Assembly (NCBI GenBank): GCA_944391345.1
Contig: CALXTE010000016.1
Location: 1-39,532, forward strand
From: an uncultured Alphaproteobacteria bacterium
GTDB taxonomy: Bacteria; Pseudomonadota; Alphaproteobacteria; RF32; CAG-239
DNA length: 39,532 nt
Reading direction: 5' to 3'
Every line of letters starts with the position of its first letter. Positions within the stretch are counted from its first letter, which is position 1. Of this stretch, positions 30,327 to 38,396 are shown piece by piece. The position numbers and the translations under genes are program-made. The notes beneath the pieces were generated by a model. That model made no database searches. It saw only the letters and a program-made list of their open reading frames with translations, and was not told the DNA's origin.

Positions 30327-31373
30327 ATGGTTCAAGTCATAACTTTCGGCTGTCGATTAAATGCCTATGAGGCAGAAATTTTCAAAGAAAAATTAAAAAA
30401 CACCGACAATATTATCATCATAAACAGCTGCGCCGTCACCAAAGAAGCAGAACGCCAGTGCCGCCAAACGATTCGCAAATTGCGCAAAGAAAACCCCGAC
30501 GCCAAAATTATCGTCACCGGTTGCGCCGCCCAAATTGCCGCCGCCAAATTTGCTGCCATGAAAGAAGTCGATTTAGTACTGGGAAATAAGGAAAAAACCG
30601 AGATAGAAAAATACATAACCCCACCTTATCCGGCTGATAAAATTATCGTCGGTGATATTTTTGAATACGAAAATTATGATCGCTATTTAATCACCGGTTT
30701 TGAAGGCCGCCAAAGAGCTTTTGTGCAAATCCAACAAGGCTGCGACCACCGCTGCACTTATTGTATCATTCCTTATGCTCGCGGCGCCAACCGCTCGGTA
30801 AACGCCGAGGTAATAAAAACACAAATCAAAACGCTGCTTGACGAAGGCTTTGAAGAAATCTGTTTAACCGGCGTTGATGCTTGCTCCTACAAACCTTCAT
30901 TCAGCGGCTTGGTTGAAGACATTTTGCAAAGTTTTCCCAACCTGCCGTCTCTCCAGTTTGGTTCACTCGACCCCGCTGCCGTTGATGAAAAATTTATTGA
31001 ATTGATTGGCAAATACAAAAATATTTATCCCTATTTTCACTTATCGATTCAATCAGGGGATAATTTGGTATTAAAACGCATGGGCCGACGCCACCGCCGC
31101 GAAGATGTCATCAATCTTTGCAAAAAAATCAGGACAGTCCGCCCTGATGCTCGATTCGGTGCTGATTTCATCTGTGGCTTTCCGACCGAAACGGATGAGG
31201 CTTTTCAAAACACCGTTAAATTAGTATCCGAAGCCAAACTTGACAAGCTCCATGTTTTTCCCTATTCGGAGCGCCCCGGAACACCGGCCGCCAAAATGCC
31301 GCAGGTACCGATGGCAATTCGTAGAGAACGCGCAAAGATTTTAAGAGAAGCAGGAGAAGCAAAAGATGACTAA
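30327..31373 (+). CDS. mtaB: MtaB-type tRNA methylthiotransferase, short form
   Basis: Radical-SAM enzyme that adds a methylthio group to t6A37 of tRNA. The N-terminal methylthiotransferase domain holds cluster cysteines C9 (FGCRLNAYEAE, the GCR form typical of MtaB rather than the GCQMN of MiaB), C35 and C66. The radical-SAM cluster is C139-x3-C143-x2-C146 in GCDHRCTYCIIPYARG. The protein is 348 aa and stops shortly after the radical-SAM barrel, with no room for the C-terminal TRAM domain usual in the family. AAGGAG precedes the ATG. The end overlaps ftsY by 8 bases, a familiar alphaproteobacterial pairing. Confidence 0.9.
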   Translation: MVQVITFGCRLNAYEAEIFKEKLKNTDNIIIINSCAVTKEAERQCRQTIRKLRKENPDAKIIVTGCAAQIAAAKFAAMKEVDLVLGNKEKTEIEKYITPPYPADKIIVGDIFEYENYDRYLITGFEGRQRAFVQIQQGCDHRCTYCIIPYARGANRSVNAEVIKTQIKTLLDEGFEEICLTGVDACSYKPSFSGLVEDILQSFPNLPSLQFGSLDPAAVDEKFIELIGKYKNIYPYFHLSIQSGDNLVLKRMGRRHRREDVINLCKKIRTVRPDARFGADFICGFPTETDEAFQNTVKLVSEAKLDKLHVFPYSERPGTPAAKMPQVPMAIRRERAKILREAGEAKDD

Positions 31374-32286
31374 CTTTTTTCAAAAACTCGGATTCGGCTT
31401 AAAGAAAAGCTCCAACAAATTAACCGAGGGCATCAGCGGCATTTTCACCAAGAAAAAAGTAGATTCTCAAACCTTAGAAGACTTGAGTGATGTGTTAATC
31501 AGCAGCGACATGGGTATCAAAGCCACCACAAAGATTATTGATTCTTTTTCCAAACGCCGCTTAGATAAAGAACTCTCAACGGAAGACATCAAAAAAGAAC
31601 TCGCCGCAGAAATCGAAAAAATCATCGCTCCTTGCGAAAAAAAGTTTGAACTAAAAACGAATTCAAAACCGCAAATTATTTTAATGGTTGGCGTCAACGG
31701 CGCCGGAAAAACCACCACAATCGGCAAGCTTGCGGCTAAACTAAAGCAACAAGGCAAACAGGTTTCCTTCATTGCCGGAGACACCTTCCGCGCCGCCGCT
31801 GTCGAACAATTAAACGTCTGGGGCGAACGAAACAAGATTCGCGTCTTCAAAGGCGCCAATGGTTGCGATTCGGCAGGCTTATGCTATGACGGCATTTCCG
31901 AAGCGATTCGCCAAAAAGATGACGTGGTATTTATAGACACCGCCGGCCGCCTGCAAAACAAAACCGGCTTGATGGACGAACTAAAAAAGATTATCCGCGT
32001 TATTCAAAAAATCATCCCCGAAGCACCGCACCAAACCCTTTTGACCATAGATGCCACCACCGGTCAAAACGCTTTGGAACAAGTCAAAACCTTCAAGCAA
32101 ATATGCAATATCGACGGCCTTGTCATAACCAAGCTTGACGGCTCGGCCAAAGGCGGCATTTTGGTCGCCATTGCCGAAGAAGCACCGCTTCCGGTTTATT
32201 TCATCGGCGTTGGTGAAAGTATTGATGATTTAGATGAGTTCAAAGCCTCTGACTATGCCTTAAACCTTCTCGGATTAGAAAACTAA
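31366..32286 (+). CDS. ftsY: Signal recognition particle receptor FtsY
   Basis: GTPase that docks SRP-ribosome complexes at the inner membrane. The 306-aa protein has a short N-terminus and no long acidic A domain, followed by the N domain (about 1-95) and the G domain. G1 is GVNGAGKTTT (109-118). DTFRAAAVEQL starts at 139, G3 is DTAGR (191-195), and G4 is TKLDGSAKGG (255-264). GVGESIDDLDEF follows. Start overlaps mtaB by 8 bases, so translation is coupled. Confidence 0.96.
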   Translation: MTNFFQKLGFGLKKSSNKLTEGISGIFTKKKVDSQTLEDLSDVLISSDMGIKATTKIIDSFSKRRLDKELSTEDIKKELAAEIEKIIAPCEKKFELKTNSKPQIILMVGVNGAGKTTTIGKLAAKLKQQGKQVSFIAGDTFRAAAVEQLNVWGERNKIRVFKGANGCDSAGLCYDGISEAIRQKDDVVFIDTAGRLQNKTGLMDELKKIIRVIQKIIPEAPHQTLLTIDATTGQNALEQVKTFKQICNIDGLVITKLDGSAKGGILVAIAEEAPLPVYFIGVGESIDDLDEFKASDYALNLLGLEN

Positions 32287-32288
32287 CA

Positions 32289-32320
32289 AAAAAAGGAGCG
32301 CCGAAGCGCTCCTAAATTTT
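32289..32320. terminator. Bidirectional terminator between ftsY and the M16 gene
   Basis: GGAGCGC CGAA GCGCTCC (32295-32312), a 7-bp stem with a tetraloop, with A-run before and TAAATTTTT after. Confidence 0.88.
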
Positions 32321-32332
32321 TAATCAAAGGGA

Positions 32333-33493
32333 TTAGAGTTTTGCCAAAATCTCCTCTTCCGAATAAGGATTCTCCGCCGCAACAACGATGGTTGGCTTTG
32401 TTCTGAAGATATCTATGGCGATATCCTTGACATCACGAGCCGACACCAAGAATGTTGCATTGATTCTTTCATCAATATCATACATTCCCTTGCGTCCAAG
32501 CTCTTGCCAAGAAGCCTCAACGGCAGCGTCCTGAGGTTGAGAAAACTTTGCCAGCTTCTCTGTTGCTGCCCGCTGACGAGATGTCTCAATGCGACGTTCC
32601 GATGCCAAAGTGGTACGTAGTCTCTTGATATTGGCGCAAAGGATATCAATATAAGGATTAATATCTTCATCAGCACCAACAACAATCGACACACGCAAAG
32701 TCCGCATACCATAATAGCCGGCAATTTTCACTTCACGCACGGCTTTTGTTCCTGCTAGGCTGCGCTCCAAACGACCGGAAAGCATTGACATCAAAACATT
32801 AGCCTCTGCCACATTGGAAAGATCAGAAACATCCCAGCCGATAGCGATAGTCTTGTATCCACCGATAACCGGAAGAGCCGCATAACCACCGGTATATTCA
32901 ATTTTTTCAAACTGCTGTTTTTTACCGGCCGGCAAGTTGCCAAAATATTTTTCCATCAGCTCACGCAGCTCTTTGATAGGCAAATTACATGCCACTCCGA
33001 TAACCATGTTAGCCGCTGTATAATAGGTATCAACAACAGCCTCCAAATCCTCGGTTTTCAGAGATTTAACCGAAGCAATATAGGCATCTGAATCCCACAC
33101 CAAATTACTGGACCCAAACGCCGTGTGTTTGTAACGAAGTTTCCACTGGCGTTCAGGCAACGGAGCCAAATCGCGAGTATGTTGAGCCACATCTTCAGCC
33201 GCAGCATCAACCAGCTTCTGAGACAAATCAGGATTTTTCAAAACATCGGACACTTTCTTCAACAGGCCTTCAAACGCTTGAGGCGAAGATCCTGTCACAA
33301 ACGATGTAATCGTCCCACCTTGAATAGCCACAGCATCATTAAGCTGCTTTGCCAGCACCTTCTCACAAACCGCCGCCAAACCAAGCTTAGGCTCATTCAG
33401 ATGACCGATACCGACTGTTACTGACAAAGAATAAACAGATGTGTTACTGGTTTTAACAACTCTTAATCCGTTTGATAAAACTATTTTTTTCAT
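32333..33493 (-). CDS. M16-family peptidase-like protein without the zinc motif
   Basis: A 386-aa single-unit M16 fold. The N-terminus LSNGLRVV and later YTAANMVIGVACNL, ELMEKYFGNLPAGKK and the C-terminal half with SMLSGRLERSLAG fit the pitrilysin/processing-peptidase family. Where active enzymes have HxxEH, this protein reads A41-V-C-E44-K45, keeping only the glutamate. It is therefore predicted to be non-catalytic, like the structural partner subunits in two-protein M16 complexes, but no active partner is adjacent. There is no signal peptide. It has its own promoter at 33546-33574. Confidence 0.78.
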   Translation of the reverse strand: MKKIVLSNGLRVVKTSNTSVYSLSVTVGIGHLNEPKLGLAAVCEKVLAKQLNDAVAIQGGTITSFVTGSSPQAFEGLLKKVSDVLKNPDLSQKLVDAAAEDVAQHTRDLAPLPERQWKLRYKHTAFGSSNLVWDSDAYIASVKSLKTEDLEAVVDTYYTAANMVIGVACNLPIKELRELMEKYFGNLPAGKKQQFEKIEYTGGYAALPVIGGYKTIAIGWDVSDLSNVAEANVLMSMLSGRLERSLAGTKAVREVKIAGYYGMRTLRVSIVVGADEDINPYIDILCANIKRLRTTLASERRIETSRQRAATEKLAKFSQPQDAAVEASWQELGRKGMYDIDERINATFLVSARDVKDIAIDIFRTKPTIVVAAENPYSEEEILAKL

Positions 33494-33545
33494 AATTATA
33501 AAAATTATTAATTAAACAATAAGAATAATAAATCACGTAGCACGA

Positions 33546-33574
33546 CATATACTACCATCCGAAAATTTTGTCAA
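33546..33574 (-). promoter_or_regulatory. Sigma70-type promoter for the M16-like gene
   Basis: On the minus strand, TTGACA (33569-33574), a 17-base spacer and TATATG (33546-33551), 53 bases before the start codon at 33493. Confidence 0.75.
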
Positions 33575-33603
33575 CAACTTTTACTGAAAAAAATCTAAAA
33601 AAC

Positions 33604-33636
33604 AAAAAAAAGCGGAATTATCATTCCGCTTTTTTT
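33604..33636. terminator. Terminator downstream of the 33635 gene
   Basis: AGCGGAAT (33611-33618), loop TATC, ATTCCGCT (33623-33630), with A8 before and T6 after. On the minus strand it terminates the 33635 gene. Confidence 0.85.
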
Positions 33637-33952
33637 ACTCAAAACACTCAAGATGTGTCCGATAAATTTGAGACCACTTCATACAATAAGCCTCTTCCGT
33701 AGCGCAGCTTGGTCCTTCTGGTCCATAGAACTCAAAAATATACAACTGCCGCTCGAGCCATTTTTTCAAACATAATTGTTTAAAAAATGAAAGATGAGTA
33801 ACATAATCCCGAAAAAGAGCCAGCCGATTTTGGTCATCTTCCAACACACCAACCGCCTGCGGAGCAACCAAATCAAATTTCAACCACAAACGGCACCCTT
33901 TTTGAAGAAGAAAATCTTCATAACCTTTTTTTATCTTTTTCTTAAGTGACAT
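33635..33952 (-). CDS. Hypothetical small protein
   Basis: A 105-aa basic, aromatic-rich protein starting MSLKKKIKKGYEDFLLQKG. It contains FFKQLCLKKWLERQLYIFEF and four cysteines. There is no signal peptide, membrane helix or recognised domain. A terminator follows directly. No good Shine-Dalgarno site is seen before the ATG (TTATATAATT), so expression level is uncertain. Function unknown. Confidence 0.55.
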   Translation of the reverse strand: MSLKKKIKKGYEDFLLQKGCRLWLKFDLVAPQAVGVLEDDQNRLALFRDYVTHLSFFKQLCLKKWLERQLYIFEFYGPEGPSCATEEAYCMKWSQIYRTHLECFE

Positions 33953-34016
33953 AATTATATAAAATTAAAAATTAATTATTGAGCAAAAGATATCTCAAAC
34001 ACCGACATAAATCAAG

Positions 34017-35090
34017 CTATTTTTTCGCTGACTGCCGCGTCTTGGCTATATCCGCAACTTTTGCCCTCAACCAAGAAACCGCCTCATCCGGATTTTCTGC
34101 TTTTAATACAGTTTGCTCCATAGGACACAATCCGTCTTTTGCCCGATTAAGGATTTGCGGCACTAATTGGTCATAAGCAACATGAACATGATATGTTTGC
34201 AAAAGTTTTAAGGCTTCTTCGCTCATAAGCTCACCATAAACTGCCCGCACCTGCCCTTTTATGGCAATAAACGCGGCCGCACGTCCAATCACTTTATCCA
34301 CCAAAGAGGCACCACTCAAAACTAATGGTTGTTCATCGAGCAAAGTCAGCAAAGGCTTAATCCCCTTACCGCTTTCTTGCGCCGCGATTTTATCATCTTT
34401 AACCACCACTGCAGAAGCTTGACCATTTTTTATCATAGCCACAGCTTGCGCATAAGCTCTTGACTGTTTCTCAACAAAAGCATGAGCTGTTTTCTCCGAT
34501 GACAAATCCTCGCCTTTTGCACCGGTTACCTTATCTAATTCAGGAGATTTTCTTTCATACAATCCGGTAATGGTCGCCTGCGCCAAAGCATGTTGTTTAA
34601 TTTTTTGTTCAACCTCAAACGGAGGCGTGTCGGCTAAAACATCTAACTTTTCAACATCTAAAGCATAAATAGTAAAATGATAATGATGCACACCATGACC
34701 GACAGGTGGACAAGCCCCGCCATAAGCTTTTTCATTAAAACTGGTCACGGTTTCAAGAGCGCCGGCGATTTTTCCGCCGCCATTAACTGCGGTCACAATT
34801 GGCGGAATATTAACCACCAACCAATGATACCATCCATTAGGATGCGGCGCATCGGGATCATGACACACAATCGCAAAACTCTTGGTCTGTTTTGGAGCAT
34901 TAGCCCAGCTCAACTGCGGAGACATATTTTTTCCGTTACACCCATGAGCATTATACACCTGAGCCGCCGCAAGCATTTGATTTTGCTTAACATCCATACT
35001 GCTAAGCTCAAACTGATTTTTTTGTTTCCAGACAAACGCACCGGCAATCACCGCCGCCAAACAGCATATAACAACTAAAATCTTAGGCAT
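34017..35090 (-). CDS. PEBP (YbhB/YbcL) domain fused to a DUF1893 domain
   Basis: A 357-aa protein with an N-terminal membrane anchor or signal (residues 3-19, ILVVICCLAAVIAGAFVW). Residues about 28-180 are a YbhB/YbcL phosphatidylethanolamine-binding-like domain: NGKNMSPQLSWANAP, CHDPDAPHPNGWYHWLVVNI and GVHHYHFTIYALD. After a linker, residues about 210-350 match DUF1893 (a cytidine-deaminase-like fold). This part has SAVVVKDDKIAAQESGKGIKPLL, DKVIGRAAAFIAI, VYGELMSEEALKLL and RAKDGLCPMEQTV. The fusion is unusual. ATG at 35090 has AGGAGAG upstream; an in-frame start 27 bases earlier does not. Substrate unknown. Confidence 0.8.
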   Translation of the reverse strand: MPKILVVICCLAAVIAGAFVWKQKNQFELSSMDVKQNQMLAAAQVYNAHGCNGKNMSPQLSWANAPKQTKSFAIVCHDPDAPHPNGWYHWLVVNIPPIVTAVNGGGKIAGALETVTSFNEKAYGGACPPVGHGVHHYHFTIYALDVEKLDVLADTPPFEVEQKIKQHALAQATITGLYERKSPELDKVTGAKGEDLSSEKTAHAFVEKQSRAYAQAVAMIKNGQASAVVVKDDKIAAQESGKGIKPLLTLLDEQPLVLSGASLVDKVIGRAAAFIAIKGQVRAVYGELMSEEALKLLQTYHVHVAYDQLVPQILNRAKDGLCPMEQTVLKAENPDEAVSWLRAKVADIAKTRQSAKK

Positions 35091-35242
35091 GTTACTCTCT
35101 CCTGTTGCAATAACCACAATAGATAATATAATCCATTTAATTTTAATTTTGCATTAAAAAAACGCACTCACCTAATTTAGGATAATGTTAAGAATATTGC
35201 GATAACACAAATATAAAACAACAAGACACAAAAGAGGCCGCC

Positions 35243-35845
35243 ATGAAATTTACATCATCAAAACTTTTTTGGATCAGAGAGCCAAAAGACTATACCATTA
35301 CGGATGAAAAAATTGAAATTATCACCACCCCGCATACAGACTTATGGCAAAGAACTTATTATAATTTTCAAAATGATAACGCACCGGTTTTGCAAACAGA
35401 AACAGAAGAAAAATTTTTTTCATTTATCGTAAAAACCGAATTTAACAGCAAGCATCGTTTTGACCAATGCGGCATAGTCGTTTATCTAAACAGCGAAAAT
35501 TGGCTTAAAGCCTCCATAGAATATGAAAACGAACAAATGCAACATTTGGGCAGCGTCGTCACAAATAACGGTTATTCGGATTGGGCCACGACCGAAATTG
35601 ATACAAACATAAAATCAATGTGGTATCGCTTAAGCCGCCGCAATAATGATTTTTGCATTGAAAACGCAACCGACGGACAGAATTTCAAACAAATGAGAAT
35701 CTGCCACCTAAATAAAGCCAATGATAAAATAAGCTTTGGCATATATGCTTGCAGTCCGGAAGATTCATCCTTTTGCGCAAAATTTTCTCACATGAAAATC
35801 GTAGAATGCCAATGGCCAGCCCACAATGGCCAACAACCGGATTAA
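35243..35845 (+). CDS. DUF1349 family protein
   Basis: A 200-aa soluble protein of the DUF1349 family (concanavalin-A-like jelly roll). Family features are the N-terminal FWIREPKDYTITDEKIEI, FDQCGIVVYLNSENWLKASIEYE in the middle, WYRLSRRNNDFCIENATDGQNF, and KISFGIYACSPEDSSFCAKFSHMKI near the end. There is no signal peptide, so it is cytoplasmic. Members are thought to bind carbohydrate or similar ligands; this is weakly established. AAAGAGG precedes the ATG. Its neighbours are unrelated. Confidence 0.82.
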   Translation: MKFTSSKLFWIREPKDYTITDEKIEIITTPHTDLWQRTYYNFQNDNAPVLQTETEEKFFSFIVKTEFNSKHRFDQCGIVVYLNSENWLKASIEYENEQMQHLGSVVTNNGYSDWATTEIDTNIKSMWYRLSRRNNDFCIENATDGQNFKQMRICHLNKANDKISFGIYACSPEDSSFCAKFSHMKIVECQWPAHNGQQPD

Positions 35846-35977
35846 ATAAAAACATATTTTTTCTTAGCATCAAATCCTGCTATCTACGGGTTGTTTATGG
35901 AGATATAAGATAGGCTTTAACCTTATTTTCAACTTTTGAGGTTATGATTATTATAATTTAATCTGGAGAGGTTGAAT

Positions 35978-36763
35978 ATGAGAAAAGTTGGAATACTGGG
36001 ACTTGTAATTGCTTTAACAATGGCTGTGGCTTGCCAATCGTTTAATCAAAACAAAGAAGAAAAGTTTGTGAATCCGGTCTTTTATGAAAAAATGATTTCG
36101 GCTTCACATGAAAATTTTGAAGTGCAATTAACGCCAACCAGCATTTATATGTTTTCAAGTGAAAGTTTTAAATATAATTACACCTGCAAACTGATTAATA
36201 ACCAAATGGATACGGTTAGTTTAGAATGTTTTAAATACAACTACAAAAATGAAAAAGAAGAAACGCAAGTTTTCACCTATACGCTCAAACCTTGCACCGA
36301 AGAAAATCTTTGCTTAGATGAAGGTGGATGGCTGGTTTATGAAAAAGTTAAACCTTATAAATATTTTGATAAAACGATTACTTATATCATCCCTTCAAAA
36401 TCTGAAAATTTTCCAAAAGAAAAATTTGTAAATCCGTTGTTTTATAAAAAATTATCTCCGATATCAAAAAATGCAAGGACAACATTTTTAACCCCAACAT
36501 CTCTTACTTATCTTGATTTATATAATAAAGAAGTTGTGGAAAAATGTAAAATGCTTGAAAACACCCCTATGTTTGTAACACTTGAATGTTCTTATTATAG
36601 TGATTTTTTAAAAAGAATGAAAAATTATGTTGTTCGCTATGTATTAAAAGGATGTGATGAGAAAAAAGAATTTTGTTTTGATAGTAAATGGTTCGTATTG
36701 GAAAATGAAGCCGGTAGTAGAATAGGAACATTTGTTATTAAAGAAAAAGATATGGGGCAGTAA
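35978..36763 (+). CDS. Lipoprotein with a duplicated domain; candidate immunity protein
   Basis: A 261-aa predicted lipoprotein. The signal is residues 1-19, with lipobox M-A-V-A-C. The mature part is two copies of one ~100-residue domain. Each begins EKFVNP.FY.K and contains LTPTS, a C-K-L/M segment, a VTLEC or VSLEC strand, an LK.C strand and a closing W.V.E strand. Cysteines recur at matching positions, suggesting disulfides in each repeat. It stands convergent with the lysozyme-like cassette ending at 36781. A periplasmic lipoprotein is a sensible inhibitor of a muramidase toxin, but immunity genes are usually on the toxin strand, so this is inference. ATG at 35978 follows GGAGAGG. Confidence 0.72.
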   Translation: MRKVGILGLVIALTMAVACQSFNQNKEEKFVNPVFYEKMISASHENFEVQLTPTSIYMFSSESFKYNYTCKLINNQMDTVSLECFKYNYKNEKEETQVFTYTLKPCTEENLCLDEGGWLVYEKVKPYKYFDKTITYIIPSKSENFPKEKFVNPLFYKKLSPISKNARTTFLTPTSLTYLDLYNKEVVEKCKMLENTPMFVTLECSYYSDFLKRMKNYVVRYVLKGCDEKKEFCFDSKWFVLENEAGSRIGTFVIKEKDMGQ

Positions 36764-36776
36764 AAACTACCCCTTT
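36754..36776 (+). terminator. Weak terminator at the end of the duplicated-domain lipoprotein gene
   Basis: GGGGcAGT pairs with ACTaCCCC (one mismatch) around AAAA, overlapping the stop codon, followed by TTTAT. Confidence 0.45.
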
Positions 36777-36780
36777 ATAG

Positions 36781-37791
36781 CTACCATGATTTGATGTTTC
36801 GGATTTGTTGTTCTGTCCAATAATTTCGGTCTTCTCCGACATCTTTACGATGCACATTATAGATAATACCGTCTTTACCAAACAAGTTTTTCTCCGCAAT
36901 AGCTTTTCTGAGCTTAGGCCAATTTTCTTGAGAAACATTGCCGGTATTAAATTTTATATCCAAGAGAACATTTTGTAACTCTGGTGGATAAGATGCAAAA
37001 CCAGGAAACTCCTTTTGAAGATATTTTATATCTTCTGTTATGTGGTTACGGAGCAATCTATCTACTTCACCTTTAGCTAATCTAAATTGACTATAGTCAA
37101 TATATGAACTTGCTTTTTTATTGTTCTTTATAATATTACCGTCAGAATCTCTGTTTTGGCGAGCTTGATTAATTTCATTTTGAAATATATTAAACACAGC
37201 TCGTTTTTCAGCTTCCGTTGCTGGACGTCCATTTACCATCCAGTTTATCTGATTAAAGGTATCCCAATCATCAACATTTGCACCGGCTCCGGTTGTTTTA
37301 TTCCATGTCGTATCAATATAGATATAATCAAGAGGTTCTTCCATATTTCTTATTACCGGAAGCATCCTTTCTTTTAATACCTCAGGGGAAAAATTACCCG
37401 TTGACATATTACCTACATCACTCCCCGAATTCGGTAAAGAATTTTGAGCCAATTGATATGGTTGAGAATAAGTGCTGAACGAATTTTGTTGAGGATAGAG
37501 AGCCGAACTTGCATTCAAATTCAAACTTTGCATATTGTTCGGACTAAAAATCGAACTGTTGTTTAAGCCTAAATTTAAACTGCTGTTACTATTCTCCAAA
37601 GCATTATTCTGATATTGTTGCAACCTATCTATTAAATCCTTCAAATTATATCTTGAAGATGCTGGCGTTTGATATTGGTTTTTATTCCAAACACTTTGAT
37701 TTTGGTTAAACAAATTGTTGTTTCCGAACAAATTCCCCGAAAGCGTATAATTATTGTTGTTTTGCGCTAAAGGAGTGTTGTTCCGCCACAA
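36781..37791 (-). pseudogene. Orphan (silent) toxin cassette with a T4-lysozyme-like domain
   Basis: A 336-codon frame with no credible start: the first possible codon is TTG at 37791, without a ribosome binding site, 8 bases after the DUF805 stop codon. Residues 4-43 repeat the Asn/Gln-rich linker of the carrier gene at 38397 (NNTPLAQNNNN to NQYQTP). An Asn/Ser/Gln-rich spacer runs to about residue 130. Residues about 137-336 look like a muramidase: E151-x8-D160-x5-T166 has exactly the spacing of the T4 lysozyme triad, and LQNVLLDIKFNTGN..NWPKLRKAI matches the later helices of GH24-type enzymes. It is best read as a stored C-terminal cassette expressed only after recombination through the linker. 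Labelled pseudogene because of the missing start. Confidence 0.7.
37664..37782 (-). repeat. Linker repeat, orphan-cassette copy
   Basis: 119 bases nearly identical to 38797-38912: six substitutions and one 3-base insertion by eye. Similarity stops sharply at both sides, with the DUF805 gene on one side and the lysozyme-like cassette on the other. Confidence 0.9.
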
Positions 37792-37798
37792 GCTTCAG

Positions 37799-38332
37799 CT
37801 AAAAGACACGATAAAACAAATGGAAAAAGCCTATAAAATATAAAACAATCCAAAACCCAAAATAATATAAAGGATATCTAAGCAACGGGCTGATTAATGC
37901 CAAATTTTTGTCTTTCTTTCCTGGAGCTAAAAGCAAATAAAAATGCATAAACAAAAATGCTGCGGCAACTGGACCTACAAAAAAATTTTCATGTAAGGCA
38001 ATTCGAGATAAGCCATGAAGTTTCATATAATTAAAATATTGAAGCAAAGGATAGGCCATTGAAAATACAAAAATAAAAAAAGTTCCTTTCAAATTTAAAT
38101 CACGACATCTTTTCTGAACGGCACTTATAACAGAGCAAAAAGCAATCATATAGACAATTTGTAAAATTATTAAATTATCCAATTTGGCAATATAAGTTAA
38201 TATCATATACCAAAACGTAAAAATAGCCAAATAACTAACTCGACCAAAGGTCCCTTGAAGAGAAAAAAAGGTTAATTCCTTTGCAACAACATCATCAATA
38301 TTTTCATCTTTTTTCTTTTCTGTCTCGCTCAT
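37799..38332 (-). CDS. DUF805 membrane protein; candidate immunity protein
   Basis: A 177-aa protein with a charged cytoplasmic N-terminus (ETEKKKDENIDD) and about four membrane helices. DUF805 hallmarks are GTFGRVSYLAIFTFWYM near residue 33, QKRCRDLNLKGTFF in place of the usual RLHD...SGW, and APGKKDKN before the last helix. Start at 38332 has AAAGGA seven bases upstream; an upstream in-frame start is not supported. It follows the carrier/toxin gene at 38397 and has its own promoter, the position of an immunity gene for a membrane-active toxin. DUF805 proteins are otherwise uncharacterised, so the immunity role is inference. Confidence 0.75.
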   Translation of the reverse strand: MSETEKKKDENIDDVVAKELTFFSLQGTFGRVSYLAIFTFWYMILTYIAKLDNLIILQIVYMIAFCSVISAVQKRCRDLNLKGTFFIFVFSMAYPLLQYFNYMKLHGLSRIALHENFFVGPVAAAFLFMHFYLLLAPGKKDKNLALISPLLRYPLYYFGFWIVLYFIGFFHLFYRVF

Positions 38333-38353
38333 GATATATCCTTTAGCTAAACA

Positions 38354-38395
38354 AAGATAGGTGCCTAGTATATTAAGCACCTATCTTAAAGTCAA
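38354..38395 (-). promoter_or_regulatory. Promoter of the DUF805 gene overlapping an inverted repeat
   Basis: On the minus strand TTGACT (38390-38395), a 17-base spacer and TATACT (38367-38372). A perfect 11-bp inverted repeat, AAGATAGGTGC (38354-38364) and GCACCTATCTT (38377-38387), has one arm in the spacer and one just after the -10, with the -10 in the loop. It could be an operator, or a weak terminator for the gene at 38397. Confidence 0.65.
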
Positions 38396-38396
38396 G

